Below are positions 27,059-35,583 of a stretch of DNA of 64,000 nucleotides, piece after piece. The notes below the pieces were generated by a model. That model searched no databases and had not been told where the DNA came from. It was given only the letters and a program-made list of their open reading frames with translations. The position numbers and the translations under genes were made by a program. The stretch spans positions 186,001-250,000 of the forward strand of contig JASEEU010000001.1 in assembly GCA_030019445.1 (NCBI GenBank), read 5' to 3'. Numbering within the stretch: position 1 is the stretch's first letter; each line of letters begins with the position of its first letter. This DNA comes from Anaerosomatales bacterium. GTDB taxonomy: Bacteria; Actinomycetota; Coriobacteriia; Anaerosomatales; Anaerosomataceae.

Positions 27059-27925
27059 GTGCGCCCGCCGATCCTTCGCGTGGCGCTCATCGCGGTCATG
27101 CTCGCAACGATCGTCGTGCCGCTTGCCGGATGCGACGACGGTGCGAGGGCCGAGGACGAGGTCGTCGTCACCGGGTCCACCACGATCCTTCCTATCGCCG
27201 AGATCTCTGCCGAGGACTTCACCGAGGAGAACCCGGGCACCAAGGTGCTCGTATCGGGAGTTGGTTCCTCGGCGGGTATCGAGAGCGTATCGAAGGGCAC
27301 GAGCGACATCGGGACAGCCTCGCGCGACCTCAAGGAGTCCGAGCTCTCGCTCGGGTTGGTGGACACGCCCATCGCCTACGATGCGATCGCTGTCATCGTC
27401 AACCCAGAGAATCCGGTCCGCTCGCTCACGCGTGAGCAGGTGCGCGATATCTTCGCCGGACAGATCACGAACTGGGCCGAGGTCGGCGGGCCGGACCTCC
27501 CGGTCGGCATCGTGAACCGGGATGAGGCGTCCGGCACGCGCGAGGCGTTCAAGAAGATCGTCATGGGCGACACCGACTTCGACCGCACGGCCGTCATCCT
27601 GCCCGGTACGGGGCAGGTCCGCATGGTGGTGGGCGAAGCGGTCGGCGCGGTCGGCTACATCTCGGTGGGCTTCGTGAACGATGACGTCGCCGCCGTCACC
27701 ATCGACGGCGTGGAGCCCACGCTGGCCAACGTCCTGAACGGCAGCTACGGGCTCCAGCGGCTGCTGCACTTCTTCACCCTCGGCGAACCGGAGGGCCTCA
27801 CCAAGGAGTACATCGAGTACGTTCTCTCACCCACCGTCCAGGAGACGCTCGTGCGCGAGGCGGGATTCGTGCCGATCACGCAAGGTGATCCTCCGCCCGA
27901 TGTGATCGGGGGGCAGGATGACTGA
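27059..27925 (+). CDS. pstS: Phosphate-binding lipoprotein PstS
   Basis: High-affinity phosphate-binding protein of the Pst transporter. Signal and lipobox VVPLAGC (Cys near residue 25), then the binding domain beginning VVVTGSTTILPI, GVGSSAGIESVSKGTSDIGTAS in the ligand region and NRDEASGTREAF near residue 155. GTG 27059 is the only in-frame start that gives a normal signal peptide; no strong ribosome site is seen, so expression may be modest or coupled to pgeF 47 bases upstream. It overlaps pstC by eight bases. Confidence 0.9.
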   Translation: MRPPILRVALIAVMLATIVVPLAGCDDGARAEDEVVVTGSTTILPIAEISAEDFTEENPGTKVLVSGVGSSAGIESVSKGTSDIGTASRDLKESELSLGLVDTPIAYDAIAVIVNPENPVRSLTREQVRDIFAGQITNWAEVGGPDLPVGIVNRDEASGTREAFKKIVMGDTDFDRTAVILPGTGQVRMVVGEAVGAVGYISVGFVNDDVAAVTIDGVEPTLANVLNGSYGLQRLLHFFTLGEPEGLTKEYIEYVLSPTVQETLVREAGFVPITQGDPPPDVIGGQDD

Positions 27926-28823
27926 CGAGCGACGCGCGACGACCACGCTCAAGCGCCTCTCGGCGGCGACGTATCTCAAAGAGGGCGCGCTGAAGTACCT
28001 CTTCCTGCTCTGCGCGTTCGTGGCGGTGATGGGCGTCGCGCTCATCTTCGTCTTCGTGGGCGTGCGCGGGTGGCCGGTCTTCACCGATGTCGGGGCTGGC
28101 GACTTCCTGTTCGGCGGGCTGTGGCATCCGGGTGAGGGAGCGTTCGGGATACTGCCGTTCATCACGGGGTCGCTCGTCGTCATGGCGGGCGCGCTCGTGC
28201 TGGGTGCACCGCTGGCGGTCGGCGCCGCTGTGTTCCTGTCCGAGATCGCACCACCGCGCGTCCGCGCCGTGGTGCGTCCCGCGATCGAGCTTCTGGCCGG
28301 CGTGCCGTCGGTGGTCTACGGCTTCTTCGGCCTCATGATCCTGCGACCGGTGGTCGCCGACCTGACCGGCGGACTCGGCTTCGGCCCGCTGACCGCATGG
28401 CTGATCCTCGCGATCATGATCGTCCCGACCATCGCCACGCTGACCGAGGACGCGCTCGGAAGCATCCATCCGGGGATCCGCGAGGCGTCGTACGCCATGG
28501 GCGCGACGACCTGGCAGACCATCTACAAGGTTCTCCTGCCGGCAGCCAAGATCGGCATCATCGACGCGATCATCCTCGGCATGGGGCGGGCGATCGGCGA
28601 GACGATGGCGGTCCTCATGGTCGTCGGCAACGCGGCCGTGTTCTTCCAGGGTGTCGACATGCCGATCTCGACCCTGACGAGCCAGATCGTCATGGACATG
28701 CCGTACGCCACTGACCTGCACCGGACGGCGCTCTTCGGCATGGCGATCATCCTGTTCCTGTTCTCCATGGGTCTCGTCGGTACCGTCCGACTGCTCTCGC
28801 GCTTCAACGAGCGGGTGCGCTGA
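27918..28823 (+). CDS. pstC: Phosphate ABC transporter permease PstC
   Basis: 301-aa permease with six helices. The EAA-type loop EASYAMGATTWQTIYKVLLPAAK (about residues 192-214) and ELLAGVPSVVYGFFGL (about 125) are characteristic of PstC. ATG 27918 lies within pstS and the stop overlaps the pstA ATG. Confidence 0.94.
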   Translation: MTDERRATTTLKRLSAATYLKEGALKYLFLLCAFVAVMGVALIFVFVGVRGWPVFTDVGAGDFLFGGLWHPGEGAFGILPFITGSLVVMAGALVLGAPLAVGAAVFLSEIAPPRVRAVVRPAIELLAGVPSVVYGFFGLMILRPVVADLTGGLGFGPLTAWLILAIMIVPTIATLTEDALGSIHPGIREASYAMGATTWQTIYKVLLPAAKIGIIDAIILGMGRAIGETMAVLMVVGNAAVFFQGVDMPISTLTSQIVMDMPYATDLHRTALFGMAIILFLFSMGLVGTVRLLSRFNERVR

Positions 28824-29650
28824 TGGACAAGCGGCTCTCCAACGCGATCGCGCTCGGCTTCTTGTGGGTGGCAGGCATCACGACGGTCGTGGTCCTCGCG
28901 GCGGTGATCATCTACGTGCTCGTGAACGGCATCGGTCAGATGACGCCGGAGTTCATATTCACCCGCCCCCACGGCGTCAACGCCGAAGGCGGCATCGGCC
29001 CCACGATCGTCTCCACGGTCTACGTGACCGCGCTGGCGATGCTCATCGTGACGCCCGTCGCGATCCTGGCGGCGGTCTATCTTGCCGAGTATGCCGTGCA
29101 GGGCCGGCTCGTGAGGATCATCCGCTTCGCCGCCGACACGCTCGCCTCGGTGCCGTCGATCGTCATGGGCCTGTTCGGCCTCGCGCTGTTCGTCGAGGCG
29201 CTCGGTTTCGACTTCAGCATGCTCTCGGCGGCGCTCGCGCTCGGGTTCCTGATGCTTCCCATCGTCATGCGGACCACCGAGGAAGCCATCCGCGCGGTGC
29301 CTAAGTACATCCGCTGGGGCAGCTACGGGCTCGGTGCGAGCAAGTGGCAGACCGTGAGCCGTACCGTGCTGCCGGCGGCGATGCCCCGCATCCTCACCGG
29401 TATCATCCTGGCCACCGGGCGCGCGGTCGGGGAGACCGCTGTCGTGATCTATACCATGGGGCAGGCCATCAACGTCCCGATCACCCCGATGGACTCGGGT
29501 CGGCCGATGACCGTCCACCTGTATCTGCTTGCCATGGAGGGGATCAACCTGCCCGCGGCGTACGGAACCGCCCTGCTGCTCATGGCGATGATCCTGTTCT
29601 TCAACCTCACAGCGCGCTGGCTGCTGCGCAGGAGTAGGAGGATCCGATGA
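28823..29650 (+). CDS. pstA: Phosphate ABC transporter permease PstA
   Basis: 275-aa second permease, with [17 protein letters not shown] (about residue 109) and the EAA loop [21 protein letters not shown] (about 170). Start overlaps pstC by one base and stop overlaps pstB by four. Confidence 0.94.
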   Translation: MDKRLSNAIALGFLWVAGITTVVVLAAVIIYVLVNGIGQMTPEFIFTRPHGVNAEGGIGPTIVSTVYVTALAMLIVTPVAILAAVYLAEYAVQGRLVRIIRFAADTLASVPSIVMGLFGLALFVEALGFDFSMLSAALALGFLMLPIVMRTTEEAIRAVPKYIRWGSYGLGASKWQTVSRTVLPAAMPRILTGIILATGRAVGETAVVIYTMGQAINVPITPMDSGRPMTVHLYLLAMEGINLPAAYGTALLLMAMILFFNLTARWLLRRSRRIR

Positions 29651-30468
29651 CCGACCACGCGCTCGCCGACCACTTCCGGGAGCCCGTCGATGACCATGGC
29701 GTCAAGATCGCCGTTCGGGACCTGGACTTCTACTACGGGGACTTCCACGCCCTGACCGGCATCGACATCGACATCCGCGAGCGCGGCGTGACCGCGTTCA
29801 TCGGCCCTTCCGGCTGCGGCAAGTCGACGTTCCTGCGCTGTCTCAACCGCATGAACGACCTCATCCCCGGCACGCGCGTGGATGGCACCATCACCCTGGA
29901 CGGTGAGGACATCTACGGAGAAGGCGTGGACCCCGTGGACCTGCGGCGGCGCGTCGGGATGATCTTCCAGCAGCCGAACCCGTTCCCGATGACCATCTAC
30001 GACAACGTCGCTTTCGGCCCACGTCTGCATGGAGTCAAGAAGAAGGGCGAGCTCGACGAGATCGTCCAGAAGTCGCTCGAGCGCGCGAACCTCTGGAAAG
30101 AGGTCAAGGACATCATGGACCGCAACGGGCTGTCGCTCTCGGGCGGGCAGCAGCAGCGTCTGTGCATCGCGCGTGTGCTCGCGGTCGAGCCCGACGTCAT
30201 GCTGATGGACGAGCCGTGCTCCGCGATCGACCCGACCTCGGTCCAGAAGATCGAGGACCTCATGGCCGAGCTCAAGGACCGTATCACCATCATCATCGTG
30301 ACGCACAACATGCAGCAGGCTGCCCGCGTCAGCGACGAGACGGCGTTCTTCCTGCAGGAGCGTATGGGCGAAGCCGCCGAGCTCGTGGAATTCGGGCGCA
30401 CGGCCGAGATATTCACGAGCCCGCAGGACCGACGGACCGAGGACTACATCACCGGGCGCTTCGGCTAG
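29647..30468 (+). CDS. pstB: Phosphate ABC transporter ATP-binding protein PstB
   Basis: ATPase of the Pst importer, 273 aa. Walker [11 protein letters not shown] (about residue 55), PstB-typical [14 protein letters not shown]-loop FQQPNPFPM, signature [13 protein letters not shown] (about 160) and Walker [14 protein letters not shown]. The N-terminus has about 20 extra residues before [12 protein letters not shown]. The four pst genes overlap and form one unit. Confidence 0.97.
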   Translation: MTDHALADHFREPVDDHGVKIAVRDLDFYYGDFHALTGIDIDIRERGVTAFIGPSGCGKSTFLRCLNRMNDLIPGTRVDGTITLDGEDIYGEGVDPVDLRRRVGMIFQQPNPFPMTIYDNVAFGPRLHGVKKKGELDEIVQKSLERANLWKEVKDIMDRNGLSLSGGQQQRLCIARVLAVEPDVMLMDEPCSAIDPTSVQKIEDLMAELKDRITIIIVTHNMQQAARVSDETAFFLQERMGEAAELVEFGRTAEIFTSPQDRRTEDYITGRFG

Positions 30469-30514
30469 GGAAGCCCGCGTCCGTTACATGGGTGTGACAT
30501 CCGCCCTGGTAGAC

Positions 30515-30543
30515 CTGGTAGCGGGAGGCGCAGGGTCTATAAT
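30515..30543 (+). promoter_or_regulatory. phoU promoter
   Basis: A perfect TATAAT (30538-30543) lies 33 bases before the phoU ATG. The best -35 with a 17-base spacer is CTGGTA (30515-30520), within two direct copies of CCTGGTAG (30505-30512 and 30514-30521). This suggests phoU has its own promoter apart from pstSCAB. Confidence 0.5.
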
Positions 30544-30576
30544 GGCGTGAAGGTGGCGACCAGACGGAGGAGCGCA

Positions 30577-31260
30577 ATGCGCGAGGGTTTTCGCAAGGAG
30601 CTTAAGGAACTCAAGGCCGAGGTCGTGGCGATCGGCCGCTCGGTCGTAGAGCGCACCCGGGACGCCGTGCGCGCGCTCGTCGACGGGGACGTCGACCTCG
30701 CTGCGCAGGTGATCGCCGCTGACGATGAGCTCGACAGCCGTTGCCTCGGCATCGAGGAGCACTCGCTCGAGATCATCGCGACGCAGTTCCCGGTGGCCCG
30801 CGACCTGCGACTGCTGCACTCGCTGGCATACATCAGCATGCACTTCGAGCGCATGGGCGACCTCGCGGTCAACATCTCGAAAGCCGCGCGACGCACCGCG
30901 GACCGCCGCGGACCCCAGACGCTCTACGATCTCATCCAGGCTCAGGGCAACCTCGTGCACCGCGTGCTCGAGGCGATGCTCGAGGCGCTCGAGAAGAAGG
31001 ACCTCGAGCTCGCGCACAAGCTGCCTGACCTGGACGAGCCCATCGACCACCTCTTCAAGCAGTTCTTCAGGGAGCTCGCGCGCCTGCAGGACGAAGAGGA
31101 CATCGAGTGGGCAAGCTCGATGGTGCTCGCCTCCCGCTATCTGGAGCGTATCGCCGACCACGCCGTGGACATCGGCGAGCGCATCGTCTACATGGTGACG
31201 GGCGAGTTCGAGTCGATCGGTGAGGCCGAGGAGACCGCGGAGGAAGCGTCGGCTGAGTGA
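30577..31260 (+). CDS. phoU: Phosphate transport regulator PhoU
   Basis: 227-aa helical protein that links PstSCAB to the phosphate-sensing kinase and restrains uptake. Two repeated three-helix units are visible, each with the metal-site E/DxxxD-type pattern (HFERMGDLAVNI near residue 90 and YLERIADHAVDI near residue 190). ATG 30577 has GGAGG upstream; GTG 30547 is ten codons earlier but lies only four bases after the -10 element. The C-terminal acidic tail overlaps yggS by four bases. Confidence 0.92.
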   Translation: MREGFRKELKELKAEVVAIGRSVVERTRDAVRALVDGDVDLAAQVIAADDELDSRCLGIEEHSLEIIATQFPVARDLRLLHSLAYISMHFERMGDLAVNISKAARRTADRRGPQTLYDLIQAQGNLVHRVLEAMLEALEKKDLELAHKLPDLDEPIDHLFKQFFRELARLQDEEDIEWASSMVLASRYLERIADHAVDIGERIVYMVTGEFESIGEAEETAEEASAE

Positions 31261-31943
31261 GCGCGATCGCGGAGCGATACGACGCGGTTCGTCAGCGCGT
31301 CAGGGACGCGGCGGACGCCGCCGGGCGCGATCCGGAGGACGTCACCGTGGTGGCGGTGACCAAGACGGTCGGCGTCGAGGAGATCCGCCATGCGATCGCA
31401 GCCGGGTGCAACGACTTCGGCGAGAACCGCGCGAACGAGTTCCTCGGCAAGCGTGGCTTGTTCCCCGACGTCCGGTGGCACTTCGTGGGTCACCTGCAGT
31501 CCAACAAGGTGAAGGATGTCGTCGGTAGGGCGGACCTGATCCACTCGGTGGACTCGCTGAAGCTGCTCGAGCACATCGACCGCGTCGCGCAGGCGCGGGG
31601 CGTCGTCCAGCAGGTGCTGCTGCAGGTCAACGTGGCGGGCGAGGAGAGCAAGTTCGGCCTGCCGCCCGAGGACGTGGAGGACGTGCTGCGCTCGTCGGTC
31701 GAGATGCCCGGAGTCGACGTGGTCGGGCTGATGACGATCGCCCCGCTCGTGCGGTCGCCGGAGGCCGTGAGATGGGTCTTCAGGCGCCTTGCGCGGCTCT
31801 TTGCCTCTTTGGACGCGTTACGGTTGAATGGAATCGAGTTGCGTGAGCTGTCGATGGGCATGACCAACGACTTCACGATCGCCATCGAGGAAGGTGCGAC
31901 GATCGTGCGCGTCGGGCGGGCCATCTTCGGCAGACGCGGCTGA
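31257..31943 (+). CDS. yggS: PLP homeostasis protein YggS/PLPBP
   Basis: Fold-type III PLP-binding protein without known enzymatic activity, keeping pyridoxal phosphate and amino-acid pools balanced. 228 aa. The PLP Lys is in VVAVTKTVGVEEI (about residue 38); GENRANEFLGK, WHFVGHLQSNK and the C-terminal MGMTNDFTIAIEEGATIVRVG are family motifs. GTG 31257 overlaps the phoU stop. In most Actinomycetota it is adjacent to sepF, as here. Confidence 0.95.
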   Translation: MSAIAERYDAVRQRVRDAADAAGRDPEDVTVVAVTKTVGVEEIRHAIAAGCNDFGENRANEFLGKRGLFPDVRWHFVGHLQSNKVKDVVGRADLIHSVDSLKLLEHIDRVAQARGVVQQVLLQVNVAGEESKFGLPPEDVEDVLRSSVEMPGVDVVGLMTIAPLVRSPEAVRWVFRRLARLFASLDALRLNGIELRELSMGMTNDFTIAIEEGATIVRVGRAIFGRRG

Positions 31944-31971
31944 GCCGGCGACGAAAACACAGGAGAACACC

Positions 31972-32511
31972 GTGGGCTTGTGGCGATCGATCAAAGAGCG
32001 ACTCGGCCTGGCGGACGAGTACGACGAGTACGACGACGACTACTACGGGGAGGACGAGGACGTCGAGGGCTACGAGCCCGACCCCGACCCCGACCTCTAC
32101 AAGAGCCCGTACGGCTATGGGGACTCGAAGGCGGTGCGCCGCCTGGAGCGAGAACCGGATCTCGATCGGGCGCGGCAGACCGCGTCCTCGCGCGGCGCGG
32201 TCGCGCCGGGCCCCGGCATGCAGGCCGTGCCGCAGGTGAAGATGCAGATCACCGAGCCGCGCACGTTCGGCGAAGCGCAGGCCATTGCGGACAAGTTCAA
32301 GACCGGCGTCCCCGTCATCATGAACCTGACGATGACCGATCCCGACCTCGCCAAGCGGCTTCTCGACTTCGCGTCGGGACTTACGTACGGCCTGAACGGC
32401 GGTCTGCAGAAGGTGTCGGACAAGGTCTTCATGCTCACCCCCGCGAACGTCGACGTGACCGAGCAGCGTCGCGCGCTGCGCGAAAAGGGCCTGTTCGACC
32501 TGGACATGTGA
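31972..32511 (+). CDS. sepF: Cell division protein SepF
   Basis: Membrane anchor and bundling factor for FtsZ, 179 aa. An N-terminal amphipathic-helix candidate (residues 1-14, GLWRSIKERLGL) is followed by a very acidic Tyr/Asp/Glu linker and the C-terminal DUF552 core (about 85-170, with EPRTFGEAQAIADKFK and FASGLTYGLNGGLQKVS). GTG 31972 is preceded by AGGAG. The N-terminus is needed for lipid binding in known SepF. As no ftsA is seen in the dcw cluster, SepF is the likely FtsZ tether. Confidence 0.94.
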   Translation: MGLWRSIKERLGLADEYDEYDDDYYGEDEDVEGYEPDPDPDLYKSPYGYGDSKAVRRLEREPDLDRARQTASSRGAVAPGPGMQAVPQVKMQITEPRTFGEAQAIADKFKTGVPVIMNLTMTDPDLAKRLLDFASGLTYGLNGGLQKVSDKVFMLTPANVDVTEQRRALREKGLFDLDM

Positions 32512-32522
32512 CGGAGCCTTAC

Positions 32523-33332
32523 GTGGCTGACGAGCGGACCATAGCGATCATCGGTGGCGGTCGGATGGGCGAGGCGATCGTCGCCGGGCTCATCTCGGCG
32601 GGAGCCGCGGATGCGGCTTCGATCGTGGTCGCCGAGCCCGACCCCGCCCGGCATGCGGTCTTCGAGGCGCATGGCGTGCGGTGCGTGCGGGATGGGCACG
32701 ATGCCGTGCAGGACGCCGAGATCGTCATCCTCGCCGTGAAGCCGCAGGTCATCGATGCGGTCCTCGCACATCTGGCCGAGGACGTCCCCGCGGGCGCTCG
32801 CGTCGTCTCGATCGCCGCGGGTGTTCGCTGCGCGCGACTCGAGGCTCTCCTCGAGGACGGCGTCGCGGTCATCCGCGTCATGCCGAACACCCCCGCGCTC
32901 GTCGGCGCCGGCATGAGCGTCGTGAGCGGCGGCACGCATGCTTCGCCCGAGCAGGTCGAGGAGATCCGGGCGCTCTTCGAGGCGCTCGGCAGCGCGATCG
33001 TCCTGGACGAGCGCTACCAGGACGCCGCCACCGCCATCTCGGGTTCCGGACCGGCGTACGTCGCGCTGTTCATCGACGCTTTGGCCCGCGCGGGCGTTCG
33101 TCAGGGGTTGTCGCGTGACGTGGCCCAACAGTTGGCGACGCAGACGCTGCGTGGCACGGTCGAGCTCCTTGAGCGTACCGGGAAGCACCCCGAGGAGCTC
33201 GTCGATGCGGTCAGCAGCCCGGGTGGCACGACCATCGCTGCAATAGAAGCGCTCGAGAAGAAGGGCTTCCGCGCAAGCGTGGCCGAGGCGGTCGAAGCCG
33301 CGGTCCGGCGCGCCAGGGAGCTTGGTTCCTGA
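32523..33332 (+). CDS. proC: Pyrroline-5-carboxylate reductase ProC
   Basis: Last step of proline synthesis, 269 aa. N-terminal IAIIGGGRMGEAI dinucleotide-binding motif, VKPQVID, MPNTPALVGAGMS and the C-terminal SPGGTTIAAIEALE are typical. GTG 32523 has GGAG six bases upstream; GTG 32508 overlapping the sepF stop is an alternative. proC between sepF and yggT is a common Gram-positive neighbourhood. Confidence 0.94.
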   Translation: MADERTIAIIGGGRMGEAIVAGLISAGAADAASIVVAEPDPARHAVFEAHGVRCVRDGHDAVQDAEIVILAVKPQVIDAVLAHLAEDVPAGARVVSIAAGVRCARLEALLEDGVAVIRVMPNTPALVGAGMSVVSGGTHASPEQVEEIRALFEALGSAIVLDERYQDAATAISGSGPAYVALFIDALARAGVRQGLSRDVAQQLATQTLRGTVELLERTGKHPEELVDAVSSPGGTTIAAIEALEKKGFRASVAEAVEAAVRRARELGS

Positions 33333-33356
33333 CCCTCACCCCCGGGAGGTCCGTCC

Positions 33357-33623
33357 GTGTCGTTGGCAGCACTCGTCTCGCGTCTGATCGACTTCTACGT
33401 CCTGCTCATCTTCATCTACATCATCATGTCGTGGTTCCGCCCGACGGGATTCCTCTACGACATCTACCGCGTCCTCGCCCAGGTCTGCGAGCCGTACATC
33501 GGCATCTTCCGCCGGCTGCCGCTGCAGGTGGGGATGCTCGACCTCTCGCCGATGGCCGCCATCTTCGTGCTGTATCTCATCCAGCGAGTTTTGGTTAGAA
33601 TCCTATGGACAGCAGGACTGTAG
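33357..33623 (+). CDS. yggT: YggT family membrane protein
   Basis: 88-aa protein with two hydrophobic helices (about 6-28 and 60-82) and the conserved PxxxxFRRxxPxxxxxDxSP-like element (IGIFRRLPLQVGMLDLSP). The family is encoded near sepF and divIVA and is linked to envelope or division functions; the precise role is unknown. GTG 33357 follows GGGAGG. Confidence 0.88.
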   Translation: MSLAALVSRLIDFYVLLIFIYIIMSWFRPTGFLYDIYRVLAQVCEPYIGIFRRLPLQVGMLDLSPMAAIFVLYLIQRVLVRILWTAGL

Positions 33624-33645
33624 ACGGTCAGGAAGGACCGAGCGC

Positions 33646-34398
33646 ATGAAGCTCACCCCGCTCGACATCCACCACAAGGAGTTCACCCACTCGCTGCGCG
33701 GCTACAACGAGGCCGAGGTGGACGAGTTCCTGGACCAGGTCGCGGACGAGCTCGAGCGACTCTTCAAGGAGAACATCGACCTCAATGAGAGGCTCGAGGC
33801 GACCGAGGAGCGCGTCAAGTCGTACCAGGACATGGAGCGCACGCTGCACAACACGCTCGTCAGCGCGCAGAAGTCCGCCGATGAGATCCTGGCGAAGGCT
33901 CAGCACGAGGCCGATGTCGTCCTCAAGGACGCCGAGGTCAAGGCGAAGGACATCATCCACAACGCGCTCACGCAGAAGCAGAAGGCCGCTGCGGACCTGA
34001 TGCGGATCAAGCAGGCCGAGGAGGAGTTCCGCTCGCGTTTCCGTGCGTTGCTCGAAGACCACCAGCGCGGTCTCGGCGAGATCGAGCTTCCCTCAGACAT
34101 CCAGGTGCTCACTGCCGAGACAGCCGACGAGACCATCGGTGACGTCGATGTCGTAGCTCCCGCGGCGCCCGCGCCGGCTCCTGCGCCGGAGCCCGCTCCC
34201 TCGGAGCCGACCGGCGACACGCAGCCGATCGAGCCGCCCAGCTCGGGCTTCGTCGCCGGTATCCAGCTCGGTGAGGTCGGCGCGGAGGCGCCGGCGGTCG
34301 TCGAGGAACCGGTGTTCGAGGACCCCGCCGAGTTCAAGCTCGACTTCGGCTCACTCGGCGAGCGTGACGAGGACATCGACATCGAGGAGATCGACTGA
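33646..34398 (+). CDS. divIVA: DivIVA/Wag31-like polar scaffold
   Basis: 250-aa coiled-coil protein that marks negatively curved membrane at poles and septa. The N-terminal lipid-binding region has LTPLDIHHKEF and RGYNEAEVDEFLDQV, followed by long coiled coils (about 30-140) and a Pro/Ala/acidic C-terminal half. ATG 33646 has AGGAAGG upstream. It directly follows yggT as in most Gram-positive clusters. Confidence 0.93.
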   Translation: MKLTPLDIHHKEFTHSLRGYNEAEVDEFLDQVADELERLFKENIDLNERLEATEERVKSYQDMERTLHNTLVSAQKSADEILAKAQHEADVVLKDAEVKAKDIIHNALTQKQKAAADLMRIKQAEEEFRSRFRALLEDHQRGLGEIELPSDIQVLTAETADETIGDVDVVAPAAPAPAPAPEPAPSEPTGDTQPIEPPSSGFVAGIQLGEVGAEAPAVVEEPVFEDPAEFKLDFGSLGERDEDIDIEEID

Positions 34399-34404
34399 CG
34401 CTCG

Positions 34405-34674
34405 ATGGGCGTGATGCTCGCGGTACACGTCACTCCGCGCGCCGGCCGAGATGAGGTCGTTGGCTGGCGTGACGGCGAGCTGTCGGTGCGGGTCACCGCG
34501 CCACCCGACGCAGGCAAGGCGAATGTCGCCGTCTGCGCGCTCCTGGCCAAACGTCTGAAGCTCCCCAAGAGCGCGGTCGCGGTCGTGCGCGGCCAGAGTT
34601 CGCGACACAAGCGACTGTCGATCGAGGGCGTGACCGACGCCGATCTGGACCGCGCATTCGGGGCGAGGTCGTGA
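34405..34674 (+). CDS. yggU: DUF167 (YggU) family protein
   Basis: 89-aa small protein with the family core: VHVTPRAGRDEVVGW, LSVRVTAPPDAGKAN and a C-terminal KRLSIEGV. The function of the family is not established. ATG 34405 lies six bases after divIVA. Its stop overlaps the next GTG. Confidence 0.85.
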   Translation: MGVMLAVHVTPRAGRDEVVGWRDGELSVRVTAPPDAGKANVAVCALLAKRLKLPKSAVAVVRGQSSRHKRLSIEGVTDADLDRAFGARS

Positions 34675-35231
34675 CGATGTCCGGCGCCTCGGCTGACGGC
34701 CGGATGACCGTGGACGAGAGCGACACGCGCCTGGTGGTCCGCCTGCCGACCGCCCCCGCCGGCACGTGGCGATGGCTCGCAGCCATGTTGGGAGGGGCGT
34801 GGCTCCTCGGTGTGATCGGCGCGAGCATAGCGTATCTCGGCTGGGGCGTGCCTGACGGCTGGCTTCTCAGGGTCATCGTATGGATCGCGGCCATGGCGCT
34901 CACGGTCTTCGCCCACGTGCTCGCCGCGTACGGCGTGTGGGCACTGGGCTACGCGCGGGCGGGGACCGAGACGTTCGCGCTGACGGGCGACCGCGCGGTC
35001 GTCCGCCGCACCGCCCTCGGGGTCACGCTGCCATTCAAGATCGCACGAGACCGGCTCTCGCGAGCCGAGATCCTCGACCGCGGCGACGGACGCACCACCG
35101 CCGCGGTCGAGTTCCGTTCGTCGACCGGCGCCGTCCGCTTCGGCTCCGCGCTCACCGACAGCGAGGCGATCGAGGTCGTCGAGCGGGTGAACGCGTTCGC
35201 GCAGCGCACGGGCGGGCTCGACCTTCGTTGA
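34671..35231 (+). CDS. Two-helix membrane protein of unknown function
   Basis: 186 aa from GTG 34671. Two transmembrane segments (about 35-57 and 65-90) separate a short N-terminal beta segment from a soluble C-terminal domain (about 95-180: ETFALTGDRAVVRR, TAAVEFRSSTGAVRFGSALTDSEAIEVVERVN). The order of helices then a short beta-rich domain resembles bacterial PH-like membrane proteins, which is only a suggestion. It is coupled to the DUF167 gene and ends just before the ileS promoter. Confidence 0.7.
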   Translation: MTMSGASADGRMTVDESDTRLVVRLPTAPAGTWRWLAAMLGGAWLLGVIGASIAYLGWGVPDGWLLRVIVWIAAMALTVFAHVLAAYGVWALGYARAGTETFALTGDRAVVRRTALGVTLPFKIARDRLSRAEILDRGDGRTTAAVEFRSSTGAVRFGSALTDSEAIEVVERVNAFAQRTGGLDLR

Positions 35232-35257
35232 CCGCCGGTTCGTGAGCGCGGTATCAT
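35228..35257 (+). promoter_or_regulatory. ileS promoter
   Basis: TTGACC (35228-35233), an 18-base spacer and TATCAT (35252-35257), five of six matches in each box. Transcription would start near 35264 and enter the T-box leader. Confidence 0.65.
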
Positions 35258-35263
35258 GCCGCG

Positions 35264-35551
35264 AAGCGCGGCTGACGAGGTCGCGCGGCGTACGGCAGGC
35301 GCTGACGAGGACGAGTAGGCGAGCGGACGCCTCCTGAAGCGAGCGGGGACAGTGCAAGCCCGCGGCAGGCGCGCTCATCGAAGATCACCTCCGAGCCTCG
35401 GCCCGAAAGGCTTCACGCCGAGTAGGCGCCGACGGGAGCTCCCGTTACAGGGCGACCGAGTGGCGCGCGGCGATGCTCGCGCAAGCTGGGTGGTACCGCG
35501 GAGTGCGGAGTGCGCGCTTCGTCCCGGCAGCTGGGACGTGGCGCGCTTTTT
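35264..35551 (+). promoter_or_regulatory. T-box riboswitch leader of ileS (Ile, AUC specifier)
   Basis: This 350-base gap before ileS is a T-box. The antiterminator carries the canonical run AAGCTGGGTGGTACCGCG (35483-35500), whose TGGT pairs with tRNA ACCA. Stem I has an AGTA motif at 35314-35317 and, on its 3' side, GAAG-ATC-ACCTCCGAG with the Ile specifier ATC at 35384-35386. A further stem (CTCGGC with GCCGAG) follows. The terminator pairs GCGCGC (35512-35517) and GTCCC with GGGAC and GCGCGC (35541-35546), followed by TTTTT (35547-35551). Uncharged tRNA-Ile should favour readthrough into ileS. Confidence 0.9.
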
Positions 35552-35583
35552 CGTGCGCAGAGGCCGAGGAGAGGAACGAGACG

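Noticed and set aside
30505-30521. Tandem CCTGGTAG as a PHO box
   Set aside because: Known PHO boxes have 11-base periodicity and a different consensus. The repeat is reported only as a possible site with the promoter.
31980-33332. A 450-codon frame that seems to fuse an N-terminal extension to ProC
   Set aside because: The first 180 codons are the +1 frame of sepF. ProC homology begins only at 32523, where a ribosome site and GTG occur.
34671-35231. Claiming the two-helix membrane protein as a defined PH-domain family member
   Set aside because: Only the general layout (two helices then a beta-rich domain) fits. No diagnostic motif could be found, so it is left as unknown.
35252-35260. ATC in the small GCGG...CCGC hairpin as an ultrashort T-box specifier loop
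   Set aside because: This sequence is better explained as the -10 box of the ileS promoter. A canonical stem I with AGTA and an ATC specifier is found further downstream.
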